A stretch of 34,679 bases of DNA from Pseudomonadota bacterium (GTDB lineage Bacteria > Myxococcota_A > Polyangia > Fen-1088): the NCBI GenBank assembly GCA_023438785.1, contig JAEXQJ010000374.1, positions 1-34,679 of the forward strand. Direction: 5' to 3'. Below, piece after piece: positions 26,145 to 34,614 of this stretch (positions are counted from its first letter, which is position 1; each line of letters begins with the position of its first letter). Below the pieces are notes generated by a model. That model was not told where the DNA came from and searched no databases. It saw only the letters and a list, made by a program, of their open reading frames with translations. The position numbers and the translations under genes were made by a program.

Positions 26145-26167
26145 GACCACGAGAGGAGGCTCGTGCT

Positions 26168-28129
26168 TCAGTGCTGGCCGCGGGCGCCTTGGTTCCGTGG
26201 GCCCCCTGCGAGAATGCGTGCCATTTCGCCCGGTGCGACCGGCTTGGTCAGGTGCAGATCGAAGCCGGCTCGGCTGGCGCGGCGCTTGTCGTCCTCCGCA
26301 CCATAGCCGGTGACGGCGATCAGCTCGGCCGGCTGCATGGCGGGGTCGCCACGAAACAGCTCCGCGAATTGGTAGCCATCCATCCCGTGCGGCAGGCCGA
26401 TGTCACAGAAGATCACTTCAGGATGCGACTTCCGCGCCGCCTCCAACGCGGACCGTCCGTCGTGCGCCACCTCCACCGTGTGTCCTTCCATTTCGAGGAG
26501 CAGGCGCATGGTCTCTGCCGCATCCACGTTGTCCTCGATCACGAGAATCCTGCGGCCCTCGGAGGGCGCCTCGGCCGGCCGCTCAGCCTCGGCCGCCGGG
26601 GCGACTTGGGCCATCGGCAACGAAATCTTGAACTCCGAACCCTGGCCTTTGCCTGGGCTGCTCGCCACGATGCTGCCCTTGTGCAGGGAAACCAGACCCT
26701 TGACCAGCGCCAGCCCGAGCCCGAGCCCACCGTAACTACGCTCCAGGCCCCGCTCGGCCTGAGCGAAGGGCTGAAACAGGGACTCGATCATTCGGGGATC
26801 CATCCCGAGGCCCGTGTCACGAACCGTGATGGTGGCGGCGGCGTTTGGATCGCTGGCGACCTCGACCGTTACGCGACCACCGCGCGGCGTGAACTTGACT
26901 GCGTTGTGGAGCAGGTTACCGACGATCTGCGCGAGCCGTGTCGGATCGGCTTCCACCCAGATGGCGGCCCCGGGGAAGCGTGTTTGCAGGACCAGCCCGC
27001 TCATGGCACACGCGTGTTCGTATTCCTGTGTGGTGATGCGCACCGCCGCGACAAGGTCGAGACACTCCGTGCGCAGCCGGATCTTGCCGTGGGCGACGCG
27101 GGACACGTCGAGGAGATCGTCGACCAGGCGACCGAGGTGCGTGACCTGCCGGTCGAGAACCTCGCTCGCCTTCTGGCCGACGGACGTCGGGGGGCTCGGC
27201 CGCTGCAGCAGGGTGATGGCGTTGCGCATCGACGCGAGCGGATTGCGAAGCTCATGTCCCAGCATGGCAAGGAACTCGTCTTTCCGCCGGACCTCGTCAG
27301 CCAGGGCTCTCTCGGCGCGCTTGCGCTCGCTTACGTCGCGCAGGAGCAACTGGAAGGCGGGCTCTCCCGCGTCGCCATACAGGCACGCCGCAGCTTCCAC
27401 GTCTCGCGTCGTACCGTCGAGGCGCAGAAACCGTTCCTCCAGCAGCGCCGCGGGCCGCCCCTGAAGCACGGCTGTCATCTGCTCGCGTATGGCAGCGTGG
27501 AAGTCGGGCGGCGAGAGGTCGAAGACCGACTTGCCCAGCAGTTGGTCGCGCGACGGCGCCCCGAATAGCTCCAGCGCGGCTTGATTGACGTAGCTGATCC
27601 CGCTCTTCTCCGTGATGAGGATGGCCTCGGGCGAGAGCTCGACCAGCCGCCGATACCGTTCCTCGCTGGCTCGCAGCGCCTCCTCCGACCGTCGGTGATT
27701 CCGCCGCGCCTCTGCCTCGCGTAACTCGCGTGTCACCGCCGCGCTCAGGCGCATCAGGTTGTCCTTCATCAGGTAGTCGTGGGCTCCCAGCTTCATCGTG
27801 GTCACCGCGACCTCTTCGCCTATGGTGCCCGACACCACGATGAAGGGGACGTCAACGTCGGCTGCCCTCACCTGCGCCAAAGCACGCGGCATATCGATGT
27901 GCGGCAGCGAGTAGTCGCACACCACCACGTCCCAGGATTGGCGGCCCAACGCCTGGTCCAGAGCCTCAGGCGTGTCCACCCGCTCAAAAGACAGATCGCG
28001 TCCCCCCTGTCGCAGGGACTCTGCCATCAACAGGGAGTCATCCTCGGAGTCCTCGATGATGAGCAGGCGCAGCGGCGACCGTGCGTCGCGCTCGCGACCT
28101 GCCCTCAACACTGAGTTGCGTTCTGTCAT
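26168..28129 (-). CDS. Hybrid histidine kinase, REC-PAS-HisKA-HATPase-REC
   Basis: A 653-residue soluble phosphorelay protein. An N-terminal receiver (about residues 20-135) has LLIIEDSEDD and phosphoacceptor Asp72 in VVVCDYSLP. A PAS domain (about 150-270) follows. HisKA has FLAMLGHELRNP with His292; Gly replaces the usual Ser before His-Glu. The ATPase domain shows NLLHNAVKFTP, DTGLGMD and GGLGLGLALVKGL. The C-terminal receiver (about 530-645) has LVIEDNVDA and Asp576 in FCDIGLPHGMDGY. Its ATG overlaps the preceding regulator's TGA (ATGA), implying coupled translation. The N-terminal receiver could take phosphate from the upstream kinase and control this kinase's activity; that wiring is inference. 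Confidence 0.95.
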   Translation of the reverse strand: MTERNSVLRAGRERDARSPLRLLIIEDSEDDSLLMAESLRQGGRDLSFERVDTPEALDQALGRQSWDVVVCDYSLPHIDMPRALAQVRAADVDVPFIVVSGTIGEEVAVTTMKLGAHDYLMKDNLMRLSAAVTRELREAEARRNHRRSEEALRASEERYRRLVELSPEAILITEKSGISYVNQAALELFGAPSRDQLLGKSVFDLSPPDFHAAIREQMTAVLQGRPAALLEERFLRLDGTTRDVEAAACLYGDAGEPAFQLLLRDVSERKRAERALADEVRRKDEFLAMLGHELRNPLASMRNAITLLQRPSPPTSVGQKASEVLDRQVTHLGRLVDDLLDVSRVAHGKIRLRTECLDLVAAVRITTQEYEHACAMSGLVLQTRFPGAAIWVEADPTRLAQIVGNLLHNAVKFTPRGGRVTVEVASDPNAAATITVRDTGLGMDPRMIESLFQPFAQAERGLERSYGGLGLGLALVKGLVSLHKGSIVASSPGKGQGSEFKISLPMAQVAPAAEAERPAEAPSEGRRILVIEDNVDAAETMRLLLEMEGHTVEVAHDGRSALEAARKSHPEVIFCDIGLPHGMDGYQFAELFRGDPAMQPAELIAVTGYGAEDDKRRASRAGFDLHLTKPVAPGEMARILAGGPRNQGARGQH

Positions 28130-28578
28130 CTCTGCGGGGGCGGCTCATTGAGAACCAGCCAGTACAAGCCCAGCTGGCGAACGGCTTCCACGAAGCCTGC
28201 CATGTCGACTGGCTTTCGCACGTAACTGTTGCATCCGAGGCTATATCCGGAGACGAGATCGCGCTCCTCCCCAGAGGTCGTCAGGATGACCACGGGGGTG
28301 CGCTTGGTGCGCTCATCAGCGCGCAGACGGCGCAGCACCTCGAGGCCGTCGACCTTGGGCAGCTTCAGATCCAGCAGAACCAAAGTGGGATCGACGCGCT
28401 CTTGCTCTGCGCGCTGCCCCGTCGCGAAGAGCAAATCCAGCGCCTCCGCTCCGTCTCTCGCGATGGTGATCTGGTTGGCGAGGTTGCTCTCCTTGAACGC
28501 CAGCAACGTGAGGAGCTCATCGTCCTGGTTGTCTTCAACGAGCAGGATCGTCTTGTTCGCCGACTGCTGCCTCGACAT
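28126..28578 (-). CDS. Single-domain response regulator (Rcp1-like)
   Basis: A 150-residue receiver-only protein with no output domain. It opens ILLVEDNQDDELLTLLAF, has phosphoacceptor Asp70 in LVLLDLKLPKVDG, the Thr of VILTTS and the Lys of VRKPVD. The extended DDE start and the insertion after the second helix resemble Rcp1-type regulators that partner phytochrome-like kinases. The ATG at 28578 lies 23 nt after the upstream kinase stop with only a weak purine-rich site; its TGA overlaps the next start by 4 nt. Placed between two kinases, it could shuttle phosphate from the membrane kinase to the hybrid kinase or act on a distant target. Open frame further upstream belongs to the overlapping kinase gene. 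Confidence 0.93.
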   Translation of the reverse strand: MSRQQSANKTILLVEDNQDDELLTLLAFKESNLANQITIARDGAEALDLLFATGQRAEQERVDPTLVLLDLKLPKVDGLEVLRRLRADERTKRTPVVILTTSGEERDLVSGYSLGCNSYVRKPVDMAGFVEAVRQLGLYWLVLNEPPPQR

Positions 28579-28601
28579 GGTCTCTAAGATGCCAGCCGCG
28601 T

Positions 28602-30041
28602 TCAGAGGGAGAAGTAAAACGTGGCACCCTCGTCGAGGCGGCCCTCGGCCCAGCCCTGGCCGCCGTGCCGGTGGATGATGCGTTTCACGCTCGCCAGTCC
28701 GATGCCGCTGCCCGGGAACTCCGCGCTGGAGTGCAAGCGCTGGAAGGCGCCGAAGAGCTTGCCCACGTACGTCATGTCGAAACCGGCTCCATTGTCGCGC
28801 ACGAAGCACACCAGCCTGCCCTCGCGGCGCTGGGCCCCGAATTCGATTCGTGCTTCGTCCCGTTTGCTGGTGAACTTCCACGCGTTGCCGAGCAGGTTCT
28901 CCAGCACCACGCGGAGCAGGTGGGGATCGCCGTCGGCCACGACGTCGGGCGCGATGACCATCTGAACGGAGCGCTTGGGATCCCGCTGGGCCAGCTCTCT
29001 CGCGACGCCCCGGGCCAGGTCGCTCAGGTTGACGGACACGCGCTTCAGCTCGGTGCGCGCGACTTGGGAAAGCGTGAGCAGGTCCTCTATCAGCTCGCCC
29101 ATCCTCTGACTGGCCGCGCGGACACGCCGGAGATAGTCCTGGCCGGCGTCGTCCAGGACGCTCGTGTACTTGCTCAGGAGGATGTGGCTGAAGCCCTCGA
29201 TGGCGCGGAGCGGGGCGCGGAGATCGTGGGAGACGGAGTAGGCGAAGGCCTCCAGCTCCTTGTTGGCAGCCTCCAGTTGCGCGGTCCGTTGCTCCACGCG
29301 GATTTCGAGGTCCTTTCGACTCTCTTCCAGGGCGGCATCGCGCGCCTGCACCTGGGCCAACATCTCGTTGAAACCGTCGGCCAGGATGCCAATCTCGTCG
29401 AGGCTCCTCCACCTTATGCGGGTGCTGTAGTCCTTCTTCTCAGACACGTGCCGGGCGGTGGCGGCCAGCTCCAGTATGGGCTTGGAGATCACGGCCTGAA
29501 GGCGCGAGGAGATGAGGTAGGCACCCGCCAGGCAGAGCAGGAGCACCAGAGCGGCAGCGGCCGCGAAGACCGCGAGGCTGTCCCTCAGTTCCGACAAGCT
29601 TTGCAGGAGGTAGAGCGTGCCAACCCTGCGTTGGTCGAGAAGGATCGGCTGAAACACGGCCAAATTCGAGCCCCGGACATGGGTTCCGTCCGGCCCGGCG
29701 TGGGCAGGCGGTGCTGGGTGCCCCGAGGCCGGGAATCGGGCGAACGGCGTTCCGTCCGCCCTGTAGACGCAAGCGGCTCGGATGCTGGGCCGGGCCGAGA
29801 GCGCAGCCAGGGTCTCAGACGCCGCCGCGGGATCGTCGAAGGCGAGCGCTGCGCGACTGTTCAGCGCGATGACCTGCGCCAGGGAGAGGGCGCTTGATGC
29901 GATCCGGGAGCGTACCGCCACCAGCTCGTAGGCCGAGAGCCCCAGCCCGGCCACGGCCAGCACAACGCCCGTGGTGAGCATGATGATGGCGACGAGCTTT
30001 CGCGCGATGGGAAGGTTGCGGAGCCAATGGAAGGCGGGCAT
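28602..30041 (-). CDS. Membrane histidine kinase with periplasmic sensor and HAMP domain
   Basis: A 479-residue sensor kinase. Domains in order: TM1 (about 16-38), a periplasmic domain of about 115 residues (QVIALNSRAALAFDD and ETLAAL resemble CHASE8-type sensors), TM2 (157-178), HAMP (179-231), a coiled coil, HisKA with AYSVSHDLRAPL and His272, and an ATPase domain with NLLGNAWKFT, DNGAGFD and GSGIGLASVKRI. This is the two-TM CHASE8/HAMP layout of YfiN, but with a kinase where YfiN has GGDEF. It follows the yfiR-like gene directly. Two starts are possible: ATG 30059, overlapping the yfiR stop as ATGA, or ATG 30041, which has AGGAGG nine nt upstream; I prefer 30041. Confidence 0.9.
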   Translation of the reverse strand: MPAFHWLRNLPIARKLVAIIMLTTGVVLAVAGLGLSAYELVAVRSRIASSALSLAQVIALNSRAALAFDDPAAASETLAALSARPSIRAACVYRADGTPFARFPASGHPAPPAHAGPDGTHVRGSNLAVFQPILLDQRRVGTLYLLQSLSELRDSLAVFAAAAALVLLLCLAGAYLISSRLQAVISKPILELAATARHVSEKKDYSTRIRWRSLDEIGILADGFNEMLAQVQARDAALEESRKDLEIRVEQRTAQLEAANKELEAFAYSVSHDLRAPLRAIEGFSHILLSKYTSVLDDAGQDYLRRVRAASQRMGELIEDLLTLSQVARTELKRVSVNLSDLARGVARELAQRDPKRSVQMVIAPDVVADGDPHLLRVVLENLLGNAWKFTSKRDEARIEFGAQRREGRLVCFVRDNGAGFDMTYVGKLFGAFQRLHSSAEFPGSGIGLASVKRIIHRHGGQGWAEGRLDEGATFYFSL

Positions 30042-30048
30042 GGTGTTG

Positions 30049-30056
30049 GCCCTCCT
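30049..30056 (-). promoter_or_regulatory. Ribosome binding site at the yfiR-kinase junction
   Basis: On the minus strand the junction reads ATGAGGAGGGCCAACACC then ATG. The AGGAGG core begins inside the yfiR stop codon and sits about nine nt before the ATG at 30041, favouring that start over the overlapping ATG at 30059. Confidence 0.65.
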
Positions 30057-30604
30057 CATTCGGGGATGACCCGCGCCAACTGAAGGAGCTGGGAGCTGAT
30101 CTTCAGCCCTGCCCGTTGGGACGCGGCCATGTTGATGACGAAGCGGACTCGGCGCTGCTCCAGATAGAACTGGATGACACCGCCCTGAGCGGCGAAATCC
30201 TCGTCATCGCCGACTGTCAGGATCGGCCTGCCGGCCAGGGCGCGCAGAATCTCTCGAGCCTTGCCCCGCTCCGAACGGCTGACGAACAAGACTTGGCAGG
30301 CCTGCGCCGCGTCCTCGACTCTGGTGATCTTGCGGACGTGAACGGCTCGGCCTTGGGCCGTCTCGCCGCTGAGGGATGCTTCGAGGCCTTGGCCGAAAGG
30401 ATCCTCGCCCAGAATGCCGATGACGATGGGGCTGTTGGGGCCGCGAAAGGCCTCGGGTGGCCAGGTGACGAATTTGGTGAAGTTGTACAGGAAGCCGGCC
30501 TTGACCTCATACTCGGGGGCTTCGCCGCTCGCCACGGCGGGCAGGCAGATCAGGAGCGCAACGTAGGCCATGCGGCGAGAGGCTCTGTTGACCAGACTCG
30601 ACAT
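30056..30604 (-). CDS. YfiR family (DUF4154) periplasmic protein
   Basis: A 182-residue protein with a signal peptide (cleavage near AVASG, residue 26-27) and the family start YEVKAGFLYNFTKFVTWPPEAF. Further family motifs: IVIGILGEDPFG, CQVLFVS, ILTVGDDEDFAAQGGVIQFYLE and VRFVINMAASQRAGLKISSQLLQLARV. In Pseudomonas, YfiR is a periplasmic repressor binding YfiN. Here the next gene encodes a two-TM HAMP kinase, the probable partner. The mature protein keeps one cysteine (Cys103), whereas the Pseudomonas protein uses disulfides; redox control as described there is therefore unlikely. GGGGGGGAG precedes the ATG. The gap to the TonB receptor is 25 nt. Confidence 0.9.
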   Translation of the reverse strand: MSSLVNRASRRMAYVALLICLPAVASGEAPEYEVKAGFLYNFTKFVTWPPEAFRGPNSPIVIGILGEDPFGQGLEASLSGETAQGRAVHVRKITRVEDAAQACQVLFVSRSERGKAREILRALAGRPILTVGDDEDFAAQGGVIQFYLEQRRVRFVINMAASQRAGLKISSQLLQLARVIPE

Positions 30605-30629
30605 GCGCGCTCCCCCCCAAGGACCACGG

Positions 30630-32747
30630 TCAGAGATGCAGCACGAGCTTGCCGTAGACGCTGCGAGGGATTTCCGTGGCGGACTGAAAGGCGAATTCGA
30701 GGTGGCGGGCGTGAATCAAATTCTGGCCCGTGACCGAGATCTCGACGCGCGCGGTTGGGCGCCAGCCAAGTCGGATGTCCAGCTCGACGTACTGGGGGAC
30801 GTCGGCCAAGGCGCTGACGTAGCGGAACATGCCGTCCAGCTCGAGGTGGTAGGGCAGATCCAGCATGGAACGAAACGAGGCCTGATACTGGGGGCTGTTC
30901 TCTGCGCTCAAGAAGGGGGCGTTCACGTTGCGTAAGGAGATGTGCAGGTAGGAGTAGATGGCCGAGAGACGCCACCTGTCGAGCGGCTGTGCGTTGAGCG
31001 CCACCTCTGCCCCTGCCGTTTGTCCGCTGCCGGCGTTGTCCGCGATCTGCGGCGCGATGATGTGCACCGGCAGGGGAACGGGTTCCAGAAAGGCCGTGCC
31101 GGGCCTGAGACTCGTGAGGTTGCTGTATGAGTTGTAGAAGCCCGCGACGTCCACGCTGAGCCGGTCGAGCGGACGAACTCGGTAGCCGAGCTCGTAGGCG
31201 AGCAGGACCTCGGCCAGCTCATTGTTGTTGCCCAGGCTCCGCACCACGATCGGCGGTCCCGCGGGCAGCGCAGACGGAGTGACGGCCAGATCCGTGATCG
31301 AGTCATTCTCGAGCCGACTCGGCTCGCGGACGGCGCGCGAGAAGGATGCCCATACCGTGTCGCGGCCGCCGGGCGTCCAGAGCAGCCGCCCGCTCGGCTG
31401 AACCTCGAGGCCGGTGAACGCGTTGTGCTCGAGCTTGCACCCGGCCACCAAGTGAAGTCGGTCGTACGCCAAGGTGATGTCGTCTTGGGCGAACAGGCTG
31501 AACAGGTTCATGGCACGGTTGGCGGGAACGAAGGCTGTCCGGCCGGGAGAGGTGTCTTCCACGTATAGGCGGTAGCCCACTCCCCAAGTGATGGCGTTGC
31601 GGGGAAGCCAGGCGTTGCGTTGCTGGATGTCCACGTCGAGGGTGTGGCGGCGCAGGTGCAGGACCATGAAGATGTCGCGATTCGTGTAGTCGTAATAGAG
31701 CTGCACCTTCATGTCCGAGCGTTCCGAGAAGACGTGGCTCCAGCGCGCGAGCAGGTCGGACCCGAAGACCGTCGTGTGACCTTGTTGCGCCACCTGGAAG
31801 GGCGGCGTCAGCAGCAATTGCTGGCCTTGGGCGCCGTCGCGATTGAAATAGCCATCACCCAAGACGGTGACGGCATCGTCGTTGGTCACATCCCAATCCA
31901 TCCGAAAGCCGCCGCGTGCTGCCCACCAGCCGTCGAAGGCCTCGCTGCCGTCCGGCAGGTCCTGTGCATCACGCAAGAAGGACTTGGCGTAACCGCGGAC
32001 AAACAGGTTCGGCGCGGCCTCCACGCCATAGCGCGCGCCACCGAACACCTGGTCCTGCGTGCCCAGGCCCGCCGTGCCCAAACCGCCCTTGGTCTCCTTG
32101 GCGCTCTTGGTGATGATGTTGATGACCCCGTTGACCGCGTTGGCGCCCCAAAGGGTCGCCCCCGGGCCGCGGATCACCTCGATGCGATCGATGTCCTCGA
32201 GCAGGGTGTCCTGGATGTCCCAGAACGTTCCGGAAAAGGCCGGATCGTAGACGCTGCGGCCGTCGAACAGGACGAGGAGTTTGTTAGCCAGGACGGAGTT
32301 GAAGCCGCGCACGCTGATGGCCCACTGGCTGCTGTTGACACGCGCCACGTCCATCCCGGGCGCCATGCGCAGGGCCTCCGGAATGCTCGTCGCGCCCGAG
32401 CGCCGAATGTCGTCCTGGGTGATGACGTAGATGGCGGCCGGCGTCTGCATCACGGCGTCGAGACCCAGCAGCGGCGCTGGCTTGTCGGGCACCCGCGCCG
32501 CCGTGGTCACGTGCAGGTCCATGAGCTGCTCGATGGGCAGCTTGATGATCTCCTTGGCCGGCTTCGTGTTTGGCGGGGCATTCGGCTTCGTGGTCGATGA
32601 CGGCGGGGCAGGGCTGCCCGGGGCAGCGGGCGGCGCATCCTGGGCCCAGCAAATGGCTGAAGCGCCCGCGCCGGCGCAGACAACGAAGAGTCGAAGCAGG
32701 GTGCAACCCCTGCGCTGACGAAGTCGCGTTGATGGCCTCTGGCACAT
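30630..32747 (-). CDS. TonB-dependent outer-membrane receptor
   Basis: A 705-residue outer-membrane transporter or signal receptor. A basic, hydrophobic signal peptide ends near CWAQ (residue 35-36), followed by a Pro-rich stretch and LPIEQLMDLHVTTAAR, the LxxEeLm...vTsAsR lead seen in receptors encoded beside YfiR proteins. The plug (about 95-220) shows TPAAIYVITQDDIRRSG, ALRMAPGMDVARV, VRGFNS, LVLFDGRSVYD and DIDRIEVIRGPGATLWGANA. A barrel of alternating strands fills the rest and ends VYGKLVLHL, lacking the usual terminal Phe. The ATG at 32747 has a modest GCGAGG upstream and fits the signal peptide. It heads the five-gene operon; the ligand is unknown. Confidence 0.93.
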   Translation of the reverse strand: MCQRPSTRLRQRRGCTLLRLFVVCAGAGASAICWAQDAPPAAPGSPAPPSSTTKPNAPPNTKPAKEIIKLPIEQLMDLHVTTAARVPDKPAPLLGLDAVMQTPAAIYVITQDDIRRSGATSIPEALRMAPGMDVARVNSSQWAISVRGFNSVLANKLLVLFDGRSVYDPAFSGTFWDIQDTLLEDIDRIEVIRGPGATLWGANAVNGVINIITKSAKETKGGLGTAGLGTQDQVFGGARYGVEAAPNLFVRGYAKSFLRDAQDLPDGSEAFDGWWAARGGFRMDWDVTNDDAVTVLGDGYFNRDGAQGQQLLLTPPFQVAQQGHTTVFGSDLLARWSHVFSERSDMKVQLYYDYTNRDIFMVLHLRRHTLDVDIQQRNAWLPRNAITWGVGYRLYVEDTSPGRTAFVPANRAMNLFSLFAQDDITLAYDRLHLVAGCKLEHNAFTGLEVQPSGRLLWTPGGRDTVWASFSRAVREPSRLENDSITDLAVTPSALPAGPPIVVRSLGNNNELAEVLLAYELGYRVRPLDRLSVDVAGFYNSYSNLTSLRPGTAFLEPVPLPVHIIAPQIADNAGSGQTAGAEVALNAQPLDRWRLSAIYSYLHISLRNVNAPFLSAENSPQYQASFRSMLDLPYHLELDGMFRYVSALADVPQYVELDIRLGWRPTARVEISVTGQNLIHARHLEFAFQSATEIPRSVYGKLVLHL

Positions 32748-32852
32748 GGGCGCCTCGCTGATCTTCGATGGCGAGTGGGAGCCTGACGCGCCACGGGCCC
32801 GGCGGGCGCGAAAGCCCAACCGAGGCGAACCTGCCCTGCGCTCGTCGTGCGC

Positions 32853-33167
32853 CTACAAGCCGCCGTAGAACTTGGCGAAGGTCTTGGCCAGCATGAGGGC
32901 CATGGTGAAGATCCCCAGGCCGAGCAGGAGTGCGTGTCGGTTCCGGCGGAGATCGAATCCGCCGACTCGGCAGACGAGCAGATAGCCAGCCACGAGGTTG
33001 GCCATGCCCCACAGCACGTTCACCAGGGCGGAAGAGAGGCCCTGGCCCGGCGGGCTCGCGAACGGCGTCTGCATCGGTCGACCGGACACGCCGTTAACCA
33101 AGTGAGGAACGGCGTTGGTCAGAAACATGCCGCCAAAGAAATACGCAACGTCGTGATACCACCTCAT
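32853..33167 (-). CDS. Small conserved membrane protein, function unknown
   Basis: A 104-residue protein with three or four hydrophobic segments. The opening RWYHDVAYFFGGMFLTNAVPH and the NGVSGRPMQTPFASPPG loop match a widespread family of small uncharacterised bacterial membrane proteins that I recognise but cannot name. It lies 105 nt upstream of the TonB receptor on the same strand, so it could share its transcript, and it diverges from the methyltransferase-like gene. No clear ribosome site is seen. No function is assigned. Confidence 0.7.
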   Translation of the reverse strand: MRWYHDVAYFFGGMFLTNAVPHLVNGVSGRPMQTPFASPPGQGLSSALVNVLWGMANLVAGYLLVCRVGGFDLRRNRHALLLGLGIFTMALMLAKTFAKFYGGL

Positions 33168-33311
33168 GGGCGAATTCTAAGAGGGCGGCAAGGAATCTGG
33201 GAGGAAACCGCGGCATCAACCTGGGTGCGAACGGCCCTCACGGGGGGACGCGGCCGGCTTTCGCTGAGGTTCGCGCGAGGGGCGGATGAGGTATATGCGG
33301 GGGCGCACCTC

Positions 33312-34286
33312 ATGGCTCATCGAGAACGTTTGCAACGCGAGCTGGACTTCGTCGAATCCGCGTCACTCGACGCGCTGATGGAGAGATTTCCCGAGGCCTG
33401 GCAGGAGGTGGGGCAGGGCTTGGTCGATGCTGCGGCGACCCGGCGCCCCTCGGAGGTCGAGGGCTTCGTGCGCGCGGCCCAGGATGCCGCTTGCCCGCAC
33501 GCGGCGCGAGTGAAAAAGAGCAAGTACAACCCCGAGGTGGTGGAGACGGCGTTGCCGCGGGTGATTCGCGCCCGCATGGCCTTGCTGGGCGCCCAGCGTG
33601 CGCTGCAGGCAGCGGCCCTGGGCGCCAGCGGCGGCCGAAGGCGCTTCGGGCTGTGGAGCGGCACGCTGGTCAACTTCCTGTTCTTCTCGAAGGGGCTGAC
33701 CCGCAAGCCGGTTTCACTGCGTGCCTTTCGTTGGCTGTGGCCCTGGGTCACGCAGAAGCGGCTGCTCATGCCTCTGGTGCAGCCGCGCGGTATCTACGCT
33801 TTTTATTCGCGCGAGTTGGTGGAGTCCTTGGCGGCCCATATTGGCCAGCGCAGCGCCGTCGAGATTGCCGCGGGCGACGGCTGCCTGTCGCGCTTCCTGG
33901 GCCAGGCGGGCGCGTCCATCCGAGCCATCGACGACTACAGCTGGAAGCACGTCATCAGCTACCCGCAGGACGTGGAGAAGCTGGACGCGGTCAGTGCGCT
34001 GGCCCGCTATCGCCCGGCGGTTGTCATCTGTTCCTTCCCGCCCCCCAAGAACGATTTCGAGAGAATGGTTTTTGCGACGCCGTCGGTGGAGACGTACATC
34101 GTCCTGACCACACGGCACCGCTTCGCCGCCGGCGACTGGGCGGCCTACGAAAGCCAGACCGCGTTCGACATGGTCCCCGAGCCCGAACTGACACGACAGG
34201 TGCTGCCGCCGGAGATCGATCCGCTCGTGCTGCTCTTCCAGCGCAAGGGCGCCCAGTCCGGTGTGCCGGCCGCCGTGCGGGGCTGA
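33312..34286 (+). CDS. Putative class I SAM-dependent methyltransferase
   Basis: A 324-residue protein without signal peptide. Residues about 170-300 form a Rossmann-like half: SAVEIAAGDGCLSRFLGQAG reads as methyltransferase motif I (a strand then a Gly-rich loop), IRAIDDYSW as the acidic motif II strand, and PAVVICSFPPPKNDFE as motif IV. The N-terminal 165 residues are helical, contain Cys/His-poor basic patches, and are not recognised. ATG 33312 (MAHRERLQ) is chosen because upstream in-frame sequence overlaps the divergent gene. Substrate unknown; motif IV with three prolines is unlike DNA methyltransferase NPPY. Could instead be a non-enzymatic relative. Confidence 0.6.
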   Translation: MAHRERLQRELDFVESASLDALMERFPEAWQEVGQGLVDAAATRRPSEVEGFVRAAQDAACPHAARVKKSKYNPEVVETALPRVIRARMALLGAQRALQAAALGASGGRRRFGLWSGTLVNFLFFSKGLTRKPVSLRAFRWLWPWVTQKRLLMPLVQPRGIYAFYSRELVESLAAHIGQRSAVEIAAGDGCLSRFLGQAGASIRAIDDYSWKHVISYPQDVEKLDAVSALARYRPAVVICSFPPPKNDFERMVFATPSVETYIVLTTRHRFAAGDWAAYESQTAFDMVPEPELTRQVLPPEIDPLVLLFQRKGAQSGVPAAVRG

Positions 34287-34614
34287 CTCAGCGGCGCGGC
34301 GGTCGTCGCTCGCGGCGGGGCTCAAGCCGGCGACACAAGCGGGAACCGCGCCCGTGACAGGCCCGACCTGCACGGCCGATTGCTCGAGCGACGACGACTT
34401 GGATGGCAGACGCGGAACATATAGACCCTGCTGCGAACACTTGGACCTCCTGCCGGCGCGCGGCACCGTTGTTACCGCCACTCCGCTGGTGTCCGTCGAG
34501 CACGCGTGATGTAGCATCGCCACGAACAGCCGGTCGCAGTGACCGGGCGTCACCAAGCCGCCGGAGACCATCGGCCCGTTTGGTTCCCGATCTCCATCAA
34601 CGAAGGAGACATGC
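34287..34614. other. Intergenic region before the terminal exported-protein gene
   Basis: About 330 nt with no convincing gene. Short open frames on both strands lack ribosome sites and family resemblance. By position it should carry the promoter of the gene starting at 34615; a TATAGA-like element lies near 34419, but its spacing to a TTGGAT at about 34398 is short, so I do not call it. Confidence 0.45.

Noticed and set aside
28126..29412. A fused 428-codon protein including the response regulator
   Set aside because: The first ~278 codons are out of frame across the membrane kinase's coding region; the regulator begins at its own ATG at 28578.
34288..34503. A 71-codon minus-strand frame before the terminal gene
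   Set aside because: No ribosome site and an Arg-rich shadow-like composition.
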